Assembly: GCA_031835245.1 (NCBI GenBank)
Contig: JAVKOQ010000016.1
Span: forward strand, 1 to 64,000
Reading direction: 5' to 3'
DNA length: 64,000 bases
Source of the DNA: Balamuthia mandrillaris
Taxonomy: Eukaryota; Discosea; Longamoebia; Balamuthiidae
Position numbers and translations under genes: made by a program. Shown one piece after another: positions 38,056 through 48,510 of the stretch. The notes beneath the pieces were generated by a model that ran no database searches, was not told the origin of the DNA, and saw only the letters and a list, made by a program, of their open reading frames with translations. Numbering within the stretch: the first letter of the stretch is position 1; each line of letters starts with the position of its first letter.

Positions 38056-39856
38056 TGTTCTCTAGTTCTCTTCTCTCCTTCTCTTGTCCTCATTCTTCGT
38101 TCTTTCGTTCTTGTTATCTCTTTCTCTCGTTCTCTCCTCTTCTTCTCCTCTCTCGTTCTTTGTTCTCTTTCTCTTGTTCTCTCCTCTCCTTCTCGTTCTC
38201 TCGTTCTCTCGTTCTCTCGTTCTCTTCTCATCGTTTTCTTTCAATTCATAACTCAGGCTTTGTTGACTCCGAATTATTTGTACCTTTTGTTGGCCATAAA
38301 GCATTGCACCCCAAAAAACTTGGACCGGTTGGCCACCTCCCTGGTCATTCTTTTGGAGGCGACACAAAGAGGAGCGGCCATCGATGGGATGGAGGGAACG
38401 GGGATGATGAGGCTGCTTTGCTCTCTGCTCTCTTCCGTGTTTCGAAGTTTCTCTGCCACTCTTCCCTCTTCTGGTGAAAATGGTGCTATATTCTGTCTTT
38501 CCCTGCTGTTCTGTTCGTGCTATTTTGTGCTTTCCTCTCTGATTCTTATTTAAACTTATTTGCTTTCTTCCGAACACTACGATAGTTCCGATGAACATAG
38601 CTGCCTTTCAATCCACGAGTTTACTTTCAAAGCTAGTAACTAGATACTTCCAGTTTGTAAGCTCCCGCTATATCTCTCAAGTGATTGGAAAGGCACTCAG
38701 GAATATTCTGTTCAAAAAGAAAATGAAAGCAACAGCCAAAAGGAAAAAAGAAATGAAGGAAAGCGAAGAGAGAAGAGGAGCAATGGGGGAAGAAAAGCGT
38801 GCTAATGAGTTGATGGATGATTGTCAATATTTATTGGATTGTATCTACGAATCTGCGGAAGCGTGTCCATTGTATGCCTTGCTCTTCTTATCTGTTTCTT
38901 CGTCTTGCTGGTCTCGTTGTTGTCCTTCTTTCTAGTTCTTCTCCTTATTGTTTTGTTCAAAACTAACTCCATTTCCTTCATCCAAAAAGTGTTATACGTG
39001 CCACATGTGCTCACATATATCAGGAACTAAGCGAGGTTTTCCCAAACGACGAATCTGGAGTGCTTCAAGTGATCCACACCGTGTTTTTGTACAGATACAT
39101 GCTCCCTCCTGTCACTGATCCTGTGCGGTTCAGCCTTTTAAAAAGTTTGTTTCCTCCCTCCTCTCTTTCTCCTCTCTTTCTCTTCTCTCTTTGTGCTTCC
39201 GTTTCTCTCCTCTGTACTAGCTTCTCCTTCTTTCTCCTAGCTCTGTTTTCTCATTGTTCCCCTGCCTCCTTTTTGTTTCTTGGGTTAACCAATTAGGAGC
39301 AGATGTTGGCGACGATGGGTTTCAACGTTTGGTGATGATGGCAAAGACGATTCAGGGTCTATCTTCAAATAGCCCTGAACAAACGTCTGCCAGCTGTGAC
39401 GCCGCCAAACAACGGTTTTGGAGCCATAACGCAACGCAACTGAAATCTTTCTATAAAAAATTAATAGTACATCCATATGCCTCACTTGTATGCTGTGTTT
39501 GTGTTTCATATTCTTGTCTTGTGCTTTTCTTACCGTCAACAACAGACACTAACCATACCTTGACATAAAAAGCATGTAAACGAGCTCGCGAAGCCAGAAC
39601 AACATCCCAGTGCATACATCAGCGACTCTGCCCTTATCACGGCCACTCGCCATGTTCATCACTTCTACCAACAGCAAGCAGAGTTGTGCGATTGGGAGCC
39701 TCTTGTTTCGGTTTGTTTTTCTTCTTCGCTCCTTCTTTTGCGTGTTCTGACTTTTTCCGTTTGCAGTTGCTAAAGGACTCTTCGTTCATCGAACCACCCA
39801 CTATCAAGTCAAAAACCAAATCGAGTCATGACAGTAACAGCTGTCTACTTTGTTGA
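37295..39856 (+). CDS. F-box plus RasGAP fusion protein
   Basis: Exons 37295-37729, 38257-38446, 38586-38871, 38990-39144, 39297-39466, 39573-39710 and 39767-39856 give 487 residues; every junction is in phase. The N-terminus is an F-box (VWSVDELALHVFGYV, VRLVCRHF, DALWRRLC) followed by an acidic loop. The rest is a RasGAP domain: ALLTPNYLYLLLAIKHC, an arginine-finger site in SVFRIPMNIAAFQSTSLLSK, YISQVIGKALRNIL, NELMDDCQYLL, CPFVIRATCAHIYQELSEVFP, and FLYRYMLPPVTDP in place of the usual FLRxxxPAI. The finger Arg is present, so GTPase-activating activity on a Ras-type protein is plausible. An F-box attached to a GAP suggests that an SCF ligase is brought to Ras, or the reverse; that is inference. 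Intron 1 (527 nt) is mostly TCTCTGC and CT repeat. Confidence 0.85.
37886..38053 (+). repeat. TCTCTGC tandem array in intron 1 of the F-box/RasGAP gene
   Basis: About 18 copies of a seven-base CTCTGCT-type unit are followed by pure CT. The unit is the same, in the same sense-strand orientation, as in the convertase intron at 21.0-21.2 kb. Confidence 0.9.
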
Positions 39857-39880
39857 ACTCACATCCATCATCATTCCTGT

Positions 39881-41308
39881 TTATATCACAATACCAATCC
39901 GTTGCACATAGCTTCGGTATTTTGCGACCACTTCATCCCAATACTCTCCTCCATCCCTCTCAAACCCCCACATGGCCAACCGCAAGATATTCAACTGCCC
40001 CCCACACCTCTTTATCAACTCTCCCTCCTCCTCTTCCTGCTGCTTTCTCTCCGATGCTGCCGCTCTCATGGCTCTCATCTCTTTCACCACACAAGAGGCG
40101 AATTCTGGTTTGACCGCATGAAAGTGAATGATGGCGGGTTCAAGTGCTTGAGACCAGAAGAGCGGTTGCGGTCTTCCCCAATAGACCCGGTAGTTATACG
40201 TGTTGGGGAGAGGGGAGATGAAGTTGCCGTTTGCACCCCATTCGAAAAAGTCCAAGAAGACGCCTTGGTCTGCCACATCATAGAACCAGCCTTTTGCGTT
40301 GGCATGCGCTTGCAGCTGGTTGTTTTGTGAGGCCAACCACCCATGCATGAAGAAAGAAGCAACGCAAGGGAAAGAGGTTACCTCTTGGGAGACGGAAGCG
40401 TAGGCAGACACGTTGAGGTAGAAGACGCCAGCGTTCTCAGGCACACCGTTGAAGCCCGCATCGGGGGCCATGCTGAAGAACCTCGGTTTGGGCAGGCTGA
40501 TGGAGTTGAGGTCTTTCTGGAAGATCACGTCCGAGTCTGTCCACAGCACGTAGTCCATGTCCACTTCCTCCGGGTCTTTGTGAAGGTTCACAGAGAACTG
40601 TTCGTTATGAAACGGAAGGGGTGAGAAGGAAGGAAGGCAGGAAGAGTACCAAATAACAGTGCAACTTCGTCCATGATCAGGTGCACGTCCACTTTCAAGA
40701 GGGAGCCCCACATCCCATCGATGTGAGGGGCCGTGCCATTCTGCAGTCTGAGCTGCTGCTCGAACGAAAGCTTATGAAAGACCACCGTCGCTCCAAGCTC
40801 TTTGACCCTGTTCAGAAACGAGTCTCTACCTCTCCAGTCGCCTTGAAGCACAAGCAGGGGCAGCATGGAGGGAGCGTTCTCTGTGGCAGAGAGCAAGGCC
40901 ACCAGGTAGCTCCGTAGGTAAAAGTCACTGGTCTCAACGAACTTGGACTTGGAGCCGTCTGGTTTGTTGCCAGAGGAAGAAGCGGGGCGAGAGGATAGCA
41001 TAAACCAGTAAAGTCAGCTTCAAAGATGGAAAGAGAAGAAACAACAAGGAGGAAGCATTAGGACCAAAAGTTTTGTCTTGCAAGCCGCTCACCCAAAGCA
41101 GTTTCTTCGCCTTGAGAAGCTCGTCCCTTCGTTCAAAGCCCACTGTCCCATCACCATCCATCTCTCCTGCCGCGTGACGCCGCTGTTCCGCCGCACCCTC
41201 CTCGCCGGCCTTGTTTAACGAACGTGTTGCCAGGCCAGCGAGGAAACCCAGGATTGTGCATAGGCAAACGACCATCCCCACGAACAGCCACCGCTGCATC
41301 AGGCCCAT
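39881..41308 (-). CDS. type II membrane glycosyltransferase, GT8-like (copy 2 of 3)
   Basis: Four exons start at ATG 41308 (MGLMQRWLFVG) and end at 39881. Approximate pieces are 41308-41070, 40985-40650, 40600-40382 and 40325-39881. A signal-anchor helix (FVGMVVCLCTILGFLAGLA) precedes the stem. The motifs parallel copy 1: KLLWVSGLQDK, LQGDWRGRDSFLN, the DxD as LWTDSDVIF, GVFYLNVSAY, LPNTYNYRVYWGRP, IIHFHAVKPE and the C-terminal GFERDGGEYWDEV. The intron positions match copy 1, so the copies arose by DNA duplication. The catalytic motifs are kept, so activity is expected. It converges on the F-box/RasGAP gene with 24 bp between stops and lies head-to-tail with copy 3. Confidence 0.8.
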
Positions 41309-41491
41309 CGTTCTTGTCTGCTTTCTTCTCTCCTTTTCTGTTGTTGAATGAAACGTCACCCTCTATACAGGACGTCCTGGAAGAAAACGAAACTCAGGTT
41401 TATCCATCTTACACGAGACGACCACCTCTTGGGGGAAGAGGGAAGGCATGGTAAAGGCAAGGAACAAAAGGAAACTTGGTCATTGTGATCT

Positions 41492-42991
41492 TCATTCCAA
41501 CCTTGTTAGTGCCTTTATGTATCTTCGATACTCATCGCCCACCTCATCCCAATACTCTCCTCCGTCCCGCTCGAATCCCCAGAGCACCAGCTCCAGGTCG
41601 CCTGAGCGACCCCCACACTTGCCCAAGATATTCCCGTGGTTCAGCTCTTTCGTTTTCTCCTTCTTCTTGACTTTTCGCAGCTCATGTACAGCACATACCG
41701 AAAACTCGGGCTTGGGTCCTTGAAAGTGAAGGATGCTGGGAGCCAAAGGTTGAGACCAGAAGAGAGCCTGAGGTCTTCCCCAATGGACTTTATAGCTGAA
41801 AGTGTTCGGCAGGTACGAGATTAAGCTGGTGTTGCCAAACAACTCCTTGAAAAGCGTGTCAGCTGACGGCGGTGTAACGTGCCAGGTCTTGCTGTTAGCG
41901 TATGCTATCACCTGTTTTTGCATCATGCCATTAAAAAAGAAGGAGACGAAGGAGGAGAAGAACAAGTACAAGAACAAGTGGAAGTAGAAGTAGAAGAAGA
42001 TAAACAACACTTCATTTTAAGTATGTTACCCACCTCTGGAAAGACGAAGGTGTAAGCACTGACATTAATGTATGTCACCCCAAAGTCCTCTGGCTTTCCA
42101 TCGAAAGCAGCTGCGGGGGGCAAGCTGAAGAGCCTTGGTTTAGCGATGCAGTTGGCGTGGAGGTCTTTTTCGAACATCACGTCAGCGTCTGTCCAGAGAA
42201 CGTAGTTCATGTCCACAGTCTCTTTGTCTTGCTCATGAGCGGTTTAATTCAGTTTGGAGTAAGTGAGAGCAAGAGGAGTTTTGGAAGGCTCTACATCAGG
42301 AAGCTTTACCAATCAAAGTAGCAATCTTCTCCATGATGAAGGGCAAGTCCATTTTCAAGAACGAACACGAAAGGTTGTTGGTCTGAGGGTGCTTGAATCT
42401 ATGCTTCTGCAACTCCTCCTCGAAGGATAGTTTATGTGATAATACCACTCCGCCTAATTGTTCAACAGTGTTGATGAAAACTTCTCTTCCGTCCCAATCG
42501 CCTTGAACGATGACCACCGGTAGCACCGACGGCGCCTTTGCCCTGGCAGACTGAAGCGCCACAAGGTAGCTGCGAAGATGAACGTCACTGGATCCATCAA
42601 CAGAGGTCCTTGATGTTCCTTCTTGACAGACGTGGTTATATCCAAGCGTGAACAGAGCAAAACCAAACCATTGGGAGAGATGAATTACAGAGAACAAGGA
42701 TAACAAAGGAGGGAATATACCGTCCACTTTGGCTTGTAAACCGCAGAGCCACAAAAGCCTTTTAGGTTTGAGCAACTCTGCCTTTTTCTTCTGTGGTGCT
42801 TCCCTCCAGTTGCTTCGCGTAATCTTTGGTCTGGACCTACCATCCTGAAGAGCAAGGATCAGCGCCCAGCGCCCCTCCTGCAGCCGTTCTTCTCCACAAG
42901 TCTTGGAGACTTCCACGCCGACAAGGAAACCGACGTACAAACAGACGCTCGCCAACAACCCAACCAGCAGGGACTGGCATGCACTGGGCAT
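41492..42991 (-). CDS. type II membrane glycosyltransferase, GT8-like (copy 3 of 3)
   Basis: ATG 42991 (MPSACQSLLVG) to the stop at 41492, in four exons with the same layout as the other two copies. A membrane anchor (LLVGLLASVCLYVGFLVG), then RLLWLCGLQAK, VQGDWDGREVFIN, LWTDADVMF (DxD), GVTYINVSAY, LPNTFSYKVHWGRP, ILHFQGPKPE and GFERDGGEYWDEV. It is the most divergent of the three in the acceptor-side region (HVTPPSADTLFKELFGN in place of the YDIADQ type), which suggests a changed acceptor. It shares a divergent promoter gap with the acyltransferase-like gene; a perfect TGTCGACA lies 99 bp upstream at 43090-43097. Confidence 0.8.
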
Positions 42992-43089
42992 TATTGTTCT
43001 TCTTTGATCTCGACGGGTACTTGCCCGATCGGGTTTTTCCTTTTCAATATATCGGAGTTTTAAAAAACGAATTTATTCCTGGAAAAAAT

Positions 43090-43097
43090 TGTCGACA
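43090..43097. promoter_or_regulatory. TGTCGACA palindrome between divergent start codons
   Basis: A perfect copy lies 99 bp from the glycosyltransferase ATG (minus) and 124 bp from the acyltransferase-like ATG (plus). Confidence 0.45.
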
Positions 43098-43220
43098 TAA
43101 ATTAGCATCCAATCATTAATCATATGTACTTACTTCCAATAAAATTTCAAACAGTGCAATTTCTTAATTTAAGAAACAGCAAGAAACGAACTGCAAGAGA
43201 ACTTTTCAAGTTCGCGCACC

Positions 43221-44930
43221 ATGCAGCAGGCGCGAGGCTTCGAGGAGGACCTCCCAACGCAACTCGAATACTATGACGAGCATCAAGGGGACAGCAGCAT
43301 TGCTCATGTCCTTCCGCGCTCCCGTTTCAGAACGGTGCTGCTCAGCGCGTTGCGTATAGCGGGCATCTGCCTGCTTCTCCTCCTCTCCACCGCCTTTGGC
43401 TTTGGGTTCAACGGCGCCTTCCCTCTTCTGGCCTTCCTCCAAGTGGCCCTCGCCCAGCTGCTCCTCCTGCATGCCCATCCCGACCGCCGCCACGAGAGCT
43501 GGTGGTGGACCGTCAGCAAGTTCTTCCTGCTTTGGCTCTGCCTCACCTTTGCCTACTCTTTCGGCTTTGCTGGCTCCTTTCGCTTCGACCCTGAGGACGC
43601 CTCCAGGAGCTACGCCATCGTGTTGGGCATCTGCGCTGTTGTTTGCCTGGGCCTCGCCTTGCTGGTCCACCTGCCGTTCTATCGAGCATGGACCCGCTTC
43701 CAGGATCAAAGCAACGCCTTGGGACTCCTCCTTCTCTCCTTGGTCCTGCCCACGCTCTACACCACGTACTGGTTCTTGATACAGAGGCTCCTGCCCATCG
43801 GAGACTTTGTTCATCCGGCCTACTCCCAGCTGAGCTTCCATTCGTTCATCATGTTTGCTGCCTTCTTTGGCCTGTCTGGCGTGGCTTTCGTGATGTGCTG
43901 GTCCAGCTTTGCCCTGTTCTGCGTTGGATGGTCGGAGCTCAGAGGCAACGATGAAGAGGAGAGGAAGAAAAGGTTCTTGCTGATGATTGCGGTGGCAACG
44001 ATCGTGTTGGTGGGCGCTTGCACTTGTGGTTCCTTTCAAGCGTTGGCGGCCAGTGGCAACTTTTATCAAAAGGACATCGCCAGAGATTCCATCGTACAGC
44101 AGCAGTTCAAGGTCGGATGCATCATCAACGGAGACTATCAAGCAACGAAACAACTCTTAACCAAAAGCAACAGCAATGAAGCAGGAGAAAAACCTTACTC
44201 GTTCGTGCTTTGGAGCGAGGGCAGCACCAGTTTGTGGAGCGGCCAACAGGACACCTTCCTGCCAGAGCTTCAGGACCTGGCACGAGAGACGCAAACCGTC
44301 CTCCTTCCTGCCTTCATGAATGGCACGAAAAATATGTTAGCCCTGATCAACGAACGAGGAGAGCTGCTCTACACCTACCAGAAGCGGCACCCAGTGCCAG
44401 GAGAGGGCATCACCCCAGGTCCAGGCGTAATCCACACCGCCACAACTGGCGTCGGAGCCATCGCTGCCGCCGTTTGCTTTGACCTCAACTTCCCTCACTA
44501 CATCTCTGACCAAGTCTCAAAAGAGGCGCAGCTATTGGCGCAGCCCTCTGAGACTTGGGGGCCCATCGGGGAGTATCATGCAGGGACTAACGCGGTGCGG
44601 AGCATCGAGCATGGCTTCGTGCTGGTACGTTGCTCCTCGGAGGGCTACTCTGGCGTGTTCTCTCCTGACGGCAAGTGGAGTCAGTTGGTGCCGGATGGAA
44701 CCTCGGGAGTGTACTCCATGGTGGCTCCTTCTCGTCCCAGGAGAGTGTTCACGCTGTACGATGCGATTGGAGATGTGTTTGCTTGGTTTTGTGTGGCCTT
44801 GTCGGCTGTGTATGTGGTGGGGTTGGTGTTCATGCCGACGTCGGTGTTGAGGCGGATCCCTCACAAGTGGCTGCAGCGAAGCGCAGCAGGATGGAGCATC
44901 GCCGGCAGAGAAAGGGAGCACCTGCTGTGA
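43221..44930 (+). CDS. apolipoprotein N-acyltransferase (Lnt)-like membrane nitrilase-fold protein, intronless
   Basis: A single open frame of 569 residues starts at ATG 43221. The N-terminal half carries about seven or eight membrane helices. The C-terminal half is a carbon-nitrogen hydrolase (nitrilase) domain with the expected triad: Glu in VLWSEGST, Lys in YTYQKRHPVPGEG, Cys in AAVCFDLNFP. One more helix lies near the end (AWFCVALSAVYVVGLVF). This order (helices, nitrilase domain, final helix) is that of bacterial Lnt, which N-acylates lipoproteins. The VPGEG stretch corresponds to the VPFGE of Lnt. The gene has no intron and is GC-rich compared with neighbours, which fits transfer from a bacterium, but intronless genes also occur nearby. 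The substrate in a eukaryote is unknown. Confidence 0.8.
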   Translation: MQQARGFEEDLPTQLEYYDEHQGDSSIAHVLPRSRFRTVLLSALRIAGICLLLLLSTAFGFGFNGAFPLLAFLQVALAQLLLLHAHPDRRHESWWWTVSKFFLLWLCLTFAYSFGFAGSFRFDPEDASRSYAIVLGICAVVCLGLALLVHLPFYRAWTRFQDQSNALGLLLLSLVLPTLYTTYWFLIQRLLPIGDFVHPAYSQLSFHSFIMFAAFFGLSGVAFVMCWSSFALFCVGWSELRGNDEEERKKRFLLMIAVATIVLVGACTCGSFQALAASGNFYQKDIARDSIVQQQFKVGCIINGDYQATKQLLTKSNSNEAGEKPYSFVLWSEGSTSLWSGQQDTFLPELQDLARETQTVLLPAFMNGTKNMLALINERGELLYTYQKRHPVPGEGITPGPGVIHTATTGVGAIAAAVCFDLNFPHYISDQVSKEAQLLAQPSETWGPIGEYHAGTNAVRSIEHGFVLVRCSSEGYSGVFSPDGKWSQLVPDGTSGVYSMVAPSRPRRVFTLYDAIGDVFAWFCVALSAVYVVGLVFMPTSVLRRIPHKWLQRSAAGWSIAGREREHLL

Positions 44931-45061
44931 CCGATAATCCGATCTGTAGATGAAATCTTTGAATAACTATTGGCCAAGATTACATCTTTTGATTTTCCTC
45001 CAATAGAAAATCAGATCTCAAGATCAATATACATTTTTTTCTTCCAAGCAACAAAAAAGAG

Positions 45062-45781
45062 ATGGAACTGCCGAGGGAGCTGTTGGCTCTTGCGTTTGAG
45101 CATCTGGACGTGGAGAGCATTCTTGCCGCTTCGCTTGTTTGCGTTGAGGTAAGTGGAAAAAAAAAACACACACACCTTTATTCTCATTCACTGTTCAAAC
45201 GCAGTGGTACCATGTTTCAAACCAGCCGCCAGTTTGGTACTGTCTTACAATTTTTTTCAAACATCACTTCTTCATCTCTTTCGTGTTGTTCTTGTTCCTT
45301 CTTCTTTCTTCTTCTTCTTTCTTCTTTCTTCTTTCTTCTTTCTTCTTTCTTCTTTCTTCTTTCTTCTTTCTTCTTTCTTCTTTCTTGTTCTTCCTTCTGC
45401 TTCTTCTTGTTCTTCTTGTTCTCCTGTTGTTGTTGTTCTTCTTCTTCTTCTTCTTCTTCTCTTAATTTTAACAAAAAACAATATTTATGTATGTAAAGGA
45501 AACGAAAATGTAAAGAGGGAGTGAAGAAAGCGCAATGGAAGGCGTTGCAACTGTTGAAGGAGCAGGAAGGTCTCTCATGGAAAGAAACCTACCAGTATAC
45601 CGGTATTATACATGCTTTCTTTCTTGTCGTTTGGGCCGTTCTTGTCCTTGCTTTCTGTCTTGTCGTTTCTTTCTTTCTTTCTTTCTTGTCGTTTCTTTCT
45701 TTCTTTCTTGTCGTTTCTTTCTTTCTTTCTTGTCGTTTCTTTCTTTCTTTCTTTCTTTCTTGTCGTTTCTTTCTTGTCGTT

Positions 45782-45853
<72 letters not shown>

Positions 45854-46722
45854 TCGTGTCGATACCGCTAGCTTGAAACAACCAGTTCACCTCTTTCCCG
45901 AGTCTGCCATTTTGGGTGCTGCCGAGAAGAAAGCTTTGGGCGAATGGTTGGGCGACTCCGCTCCTTTCTGGCGGCTTCGCTACAGGGCCTCTCGTGACGG
46001 GTTCTCTCACAAACGCTTCCACGAGCTTTGCGATGACGTCGGTCCCACCGTTTGCATTGGAATCACCCATGCAGAGTACACGTTGTTTCTCTTTTTTTCT
46101 CTTTCAGCTCGTTATTATAACTAAGCAAACCACCGCCTTTCTAAACAAGGCCTAAAAGTTACGTTTATGGCGGCTACAACCCCAGCTCCTGGAAACTGAA
46201 CTCCAAACCGTCAGACCCCACAGACGAGGACCCGCACAACAGGACCTTCATCTTCTCCATGCACAACCCGCATGGCATTTGTCCCGTTCGCATGTTTCCA
46301 AAAAGAACTGGTCGTAGCCAAGCATGGTGTTATTCTCCTTCCTACGGTCCTTTGTTTGGCACGGGCTATGATCTGGGCATGATGAATCATCCTTGTACGA
46401 ATCTCTCTTCCACTCCTGTCTGGTCTCTTTCTTCTTTATGTGGCCTTTCTTTTGACTAGTGCTTCCTGCTTTGTCATTTATTTCTTGTTGTGTTCATTTC
46501 TTTTCTTTGCTTGGTCGTTCATGTTATCTTTTTCATCGCTTTGTGACCGACTTTCAATGTCCAACAGACGGGCATGACGACAGCGCTTGGTGCAGATTGG
46601 GAACAGCCTATCCTGTTCCCGAACAATACAAAGGCAACCCGCATCACTTTCTTGCCCCCACCAGAGAGTTCAAACTGGATGAAATGGAGGTGTACACTCT
46701 GCAGATGCCAAATCCTCAATAA
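45062..46722 (+). CDS. F-box plus TLDc domain protein
   Basis: Exons 45062-45148, 45518-45594, 45872-46075, 46159-46394 and 46568-46722 give 252 residues. The first exon encodes the N-terminal helices of an F-box (ELPRELLALAFEHLDVESIL, SLVCVE). Exons 3-5 encode a TLDc domain: FWRLRYRASRDGFSHKRFHELCDDVGPTV, YVYGGYNPSSWK, RTFIFSMHNPHG, SAWCRLGTAYPVPEQ. TLDc proteins (OXR1, NCOA7, TLDC types) protect against oxidative stress and bind the V-ATPase; coupling to an F-box suggests substrate choice for SCF ubiquitination. The introns are TTC and TTTC arrays (45290-45460, 45655-45855). The exon 2 borders are the least certain part, since a different acceptor near 45497 is possible. Confidence 0.82.
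45655..45857 (+). repeat. TTTC array in an intron of the F-box/TLDc gene
   Basis: TTTC units interrupted by TTGTCG near the start, then uninterrupted up to the GTGTCG next to the acceptor. A TTCTTTC-type array occupies the preceding intron (45300-45390). Confidence 0.9.
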
Positions 46723-46905
46723 CCTTTATCTTACCTTTGTGGTATTTCTCCTTTACTTCCTCGTGGTGACTTTTTATTACTTTCTTCCAAACCCCACGCC
46801 TGAGGACCTCTTGGCTGCTCCGGCTAGCTAACAAGAGATGCATGTAAAGAATGCCTTTTCTCTTCTCTAACAATTGTAGAGGGAGCGAAGGAATATTATC
46901 GCTGT

Positions 46906-47061
46906 GATACTTTTATGTGGACAAAAAATCGGAATACCTATCGATAGCGTATTGCAATCATTGTCTACAAAAATCTCAACACCCCTTTGGATAGAGAGGA
47001 TACTTTTCTGTGGACAAAAATATTGCAAAACCTATCGAAAAACATATTGCAATAATTGTCT
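46906..47061. repeat. direct repeat of a ~62-bp unit just upstream of a gene
   Basis: Unit A (46906-46966) and unit B (46999-47061) share GATACTTTT, GTGGACAAAAA, CCTATCGA, ATTGCAAT and ATTGTCT in order, and both are followed by a CCCTTTGG. Unit B ends 31 bp before the ATG at 47093. It is a promoter or 5'-UTR duplication. Confidence 0.75.
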
Positions 47062-47092
47062 GACCCTTTGGCAAAGGAGAAGGGAAGAAGAG

Positions 47093-48295
47093 ATGGAGAA
47101 GCCCAACCTTAGGCCACAACGAGGCAAGAAGGGACTCCATGGAGCCACGCACCGGAACGAGTTTGTAGGTTTGTGCCCAAAACAACACAAAAAATCAGTT
47201 TTGCTCTGTGCTTTGTTTGGTTTGAAACCTGAACAAAAAAAAAAAACAAAGATGTGGAGGCTAACCAACAAGAAATAATACGGTACGTTCGGTATCGGTA
47301 CCACAAGAAGACCAAGACGCATGTTCAAGTCCGAGAGGCCATTCCTGACGCGTTTGGCTTGCTCCCGGACAAAAGTACGCATTCTCCTCTTTCTTGTCTT
47401 TTATTGTTGTTTCTCTTTATTTTCTTGTAACGCTCGCTGTTTCTGCTGTGTCTTCTTCTTCTTCTTCTTCTTCTTCTTCTGCTTCTTCTTTTTGTCTACT
47501 CGTTCTTCTTGTAATTCTTGTTGTCTTATGTTGTTGTTGTTGTTGTTCTTGTTCTTGTTCTTGTTCTTGTTCTTCTTCTTGTTCTTGTTCTTCTTCTTGT
47601 TCTTCTTCTTCTTCTTCTTCTTGTTTTCTTCTGGTTCTTCTTCTTCTTCTTCTTCTTCTTCTTCTTCTTCTTCTTCTTCTTCTGCTTCTTGTTCTTCTTG
47701 TTCTTCTCCTTCTTCTCCTTCTCCTTCTCCTTCTCCTTCTCCTTCTCCTTCTCCTTCTCCTTCTCCTTCTCCTTCTCCTTCTCCTTCTCCTTCTTCTTGT
47801 ACCTTTCATTTCTTTCTTTTCAACCATGTTAGGCTACAGTGTAAAGAAGGATAACCGGTGGGCGGTCGTTGCTGAGATCAAGGACAAAGCTCAATATTTT
47901 CTGGACGCTTTTGCTGGTTCATAGTTCCTTCATTCTTGCCTTTCTTATCATTGCATTCTTTCTTTTCTTGTTTTGCTTACTTTCTGCTCTTCTCTCTTTC
48001 TTCGGCTCTGTGCTCTCTTCGAACACAGAGGACGAGAATGCAGTGCCACCAGATGAAACTGTGATCGTCTTGCTTGAGAACACTGCTCTCCACTTACCCA
48101 CTAGTGCCGTTCCCTTCATTCGCGTCACAGATTCAACCACAGTTCACTTTGCCTTTACTGATGACGATGACGAGGAGGAGGAAGAAGAGGAGGAGGAAGT
48201 GGAATATGTGATGAAGAAGACAAGAAAAGGACGTGATGTGGAGAAGAAACAAACAAAAGACGAGCGACGAGGAAGAGCAAAAGAAAAAGGTACAA

Positions 48296-48330
<35 letters not shown>

Positions 48331-48510
48331 AAACTAACTTAAAATATTCCATTGACTTTAACAGAAGTAACCCACAAAGGAGAAGTGCTGGTCTACTTTT
48401 TGAAAGGAACAAAGAAAGGCAAGAAGCAGGTCATAGGCTATTCTGATGCGCGGGAAGGTTATGTGCGCTCCAAAAAGAAAAAGAGCTTGCTTAACAACGC
48501 ACTCGCTTAA
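47093..48510 (+). CDS. small basic/acidic protein of unknown family, five exons
   Basis: I do not recognise the family. Exons 47093-47164, 47308-47374, 47833-47916, 48029-48289 and 48365-48510 join in phase to give 209 residues. The N-terminus is basic (RPQRGKKGLHG). A middle segment (VQVREAIPDAFGLLPD, DNRWAVVAEIKDKAQYFLDAF) looks globular. A Glu-rich stretch and a Lys/Arg-rich stretch follow (about residues 125-155). The C-terminus (GEVLVYFLKGTKKGKKQVIGYSDAREGYVRS) looks like a small beta domain ending in KKKKSLLNNALA. Nuclear targeting is plausible from the basic clusters. Intron 2 (47375-47832) is a long TTC/CTTCTC array. Confidence 0.6.
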
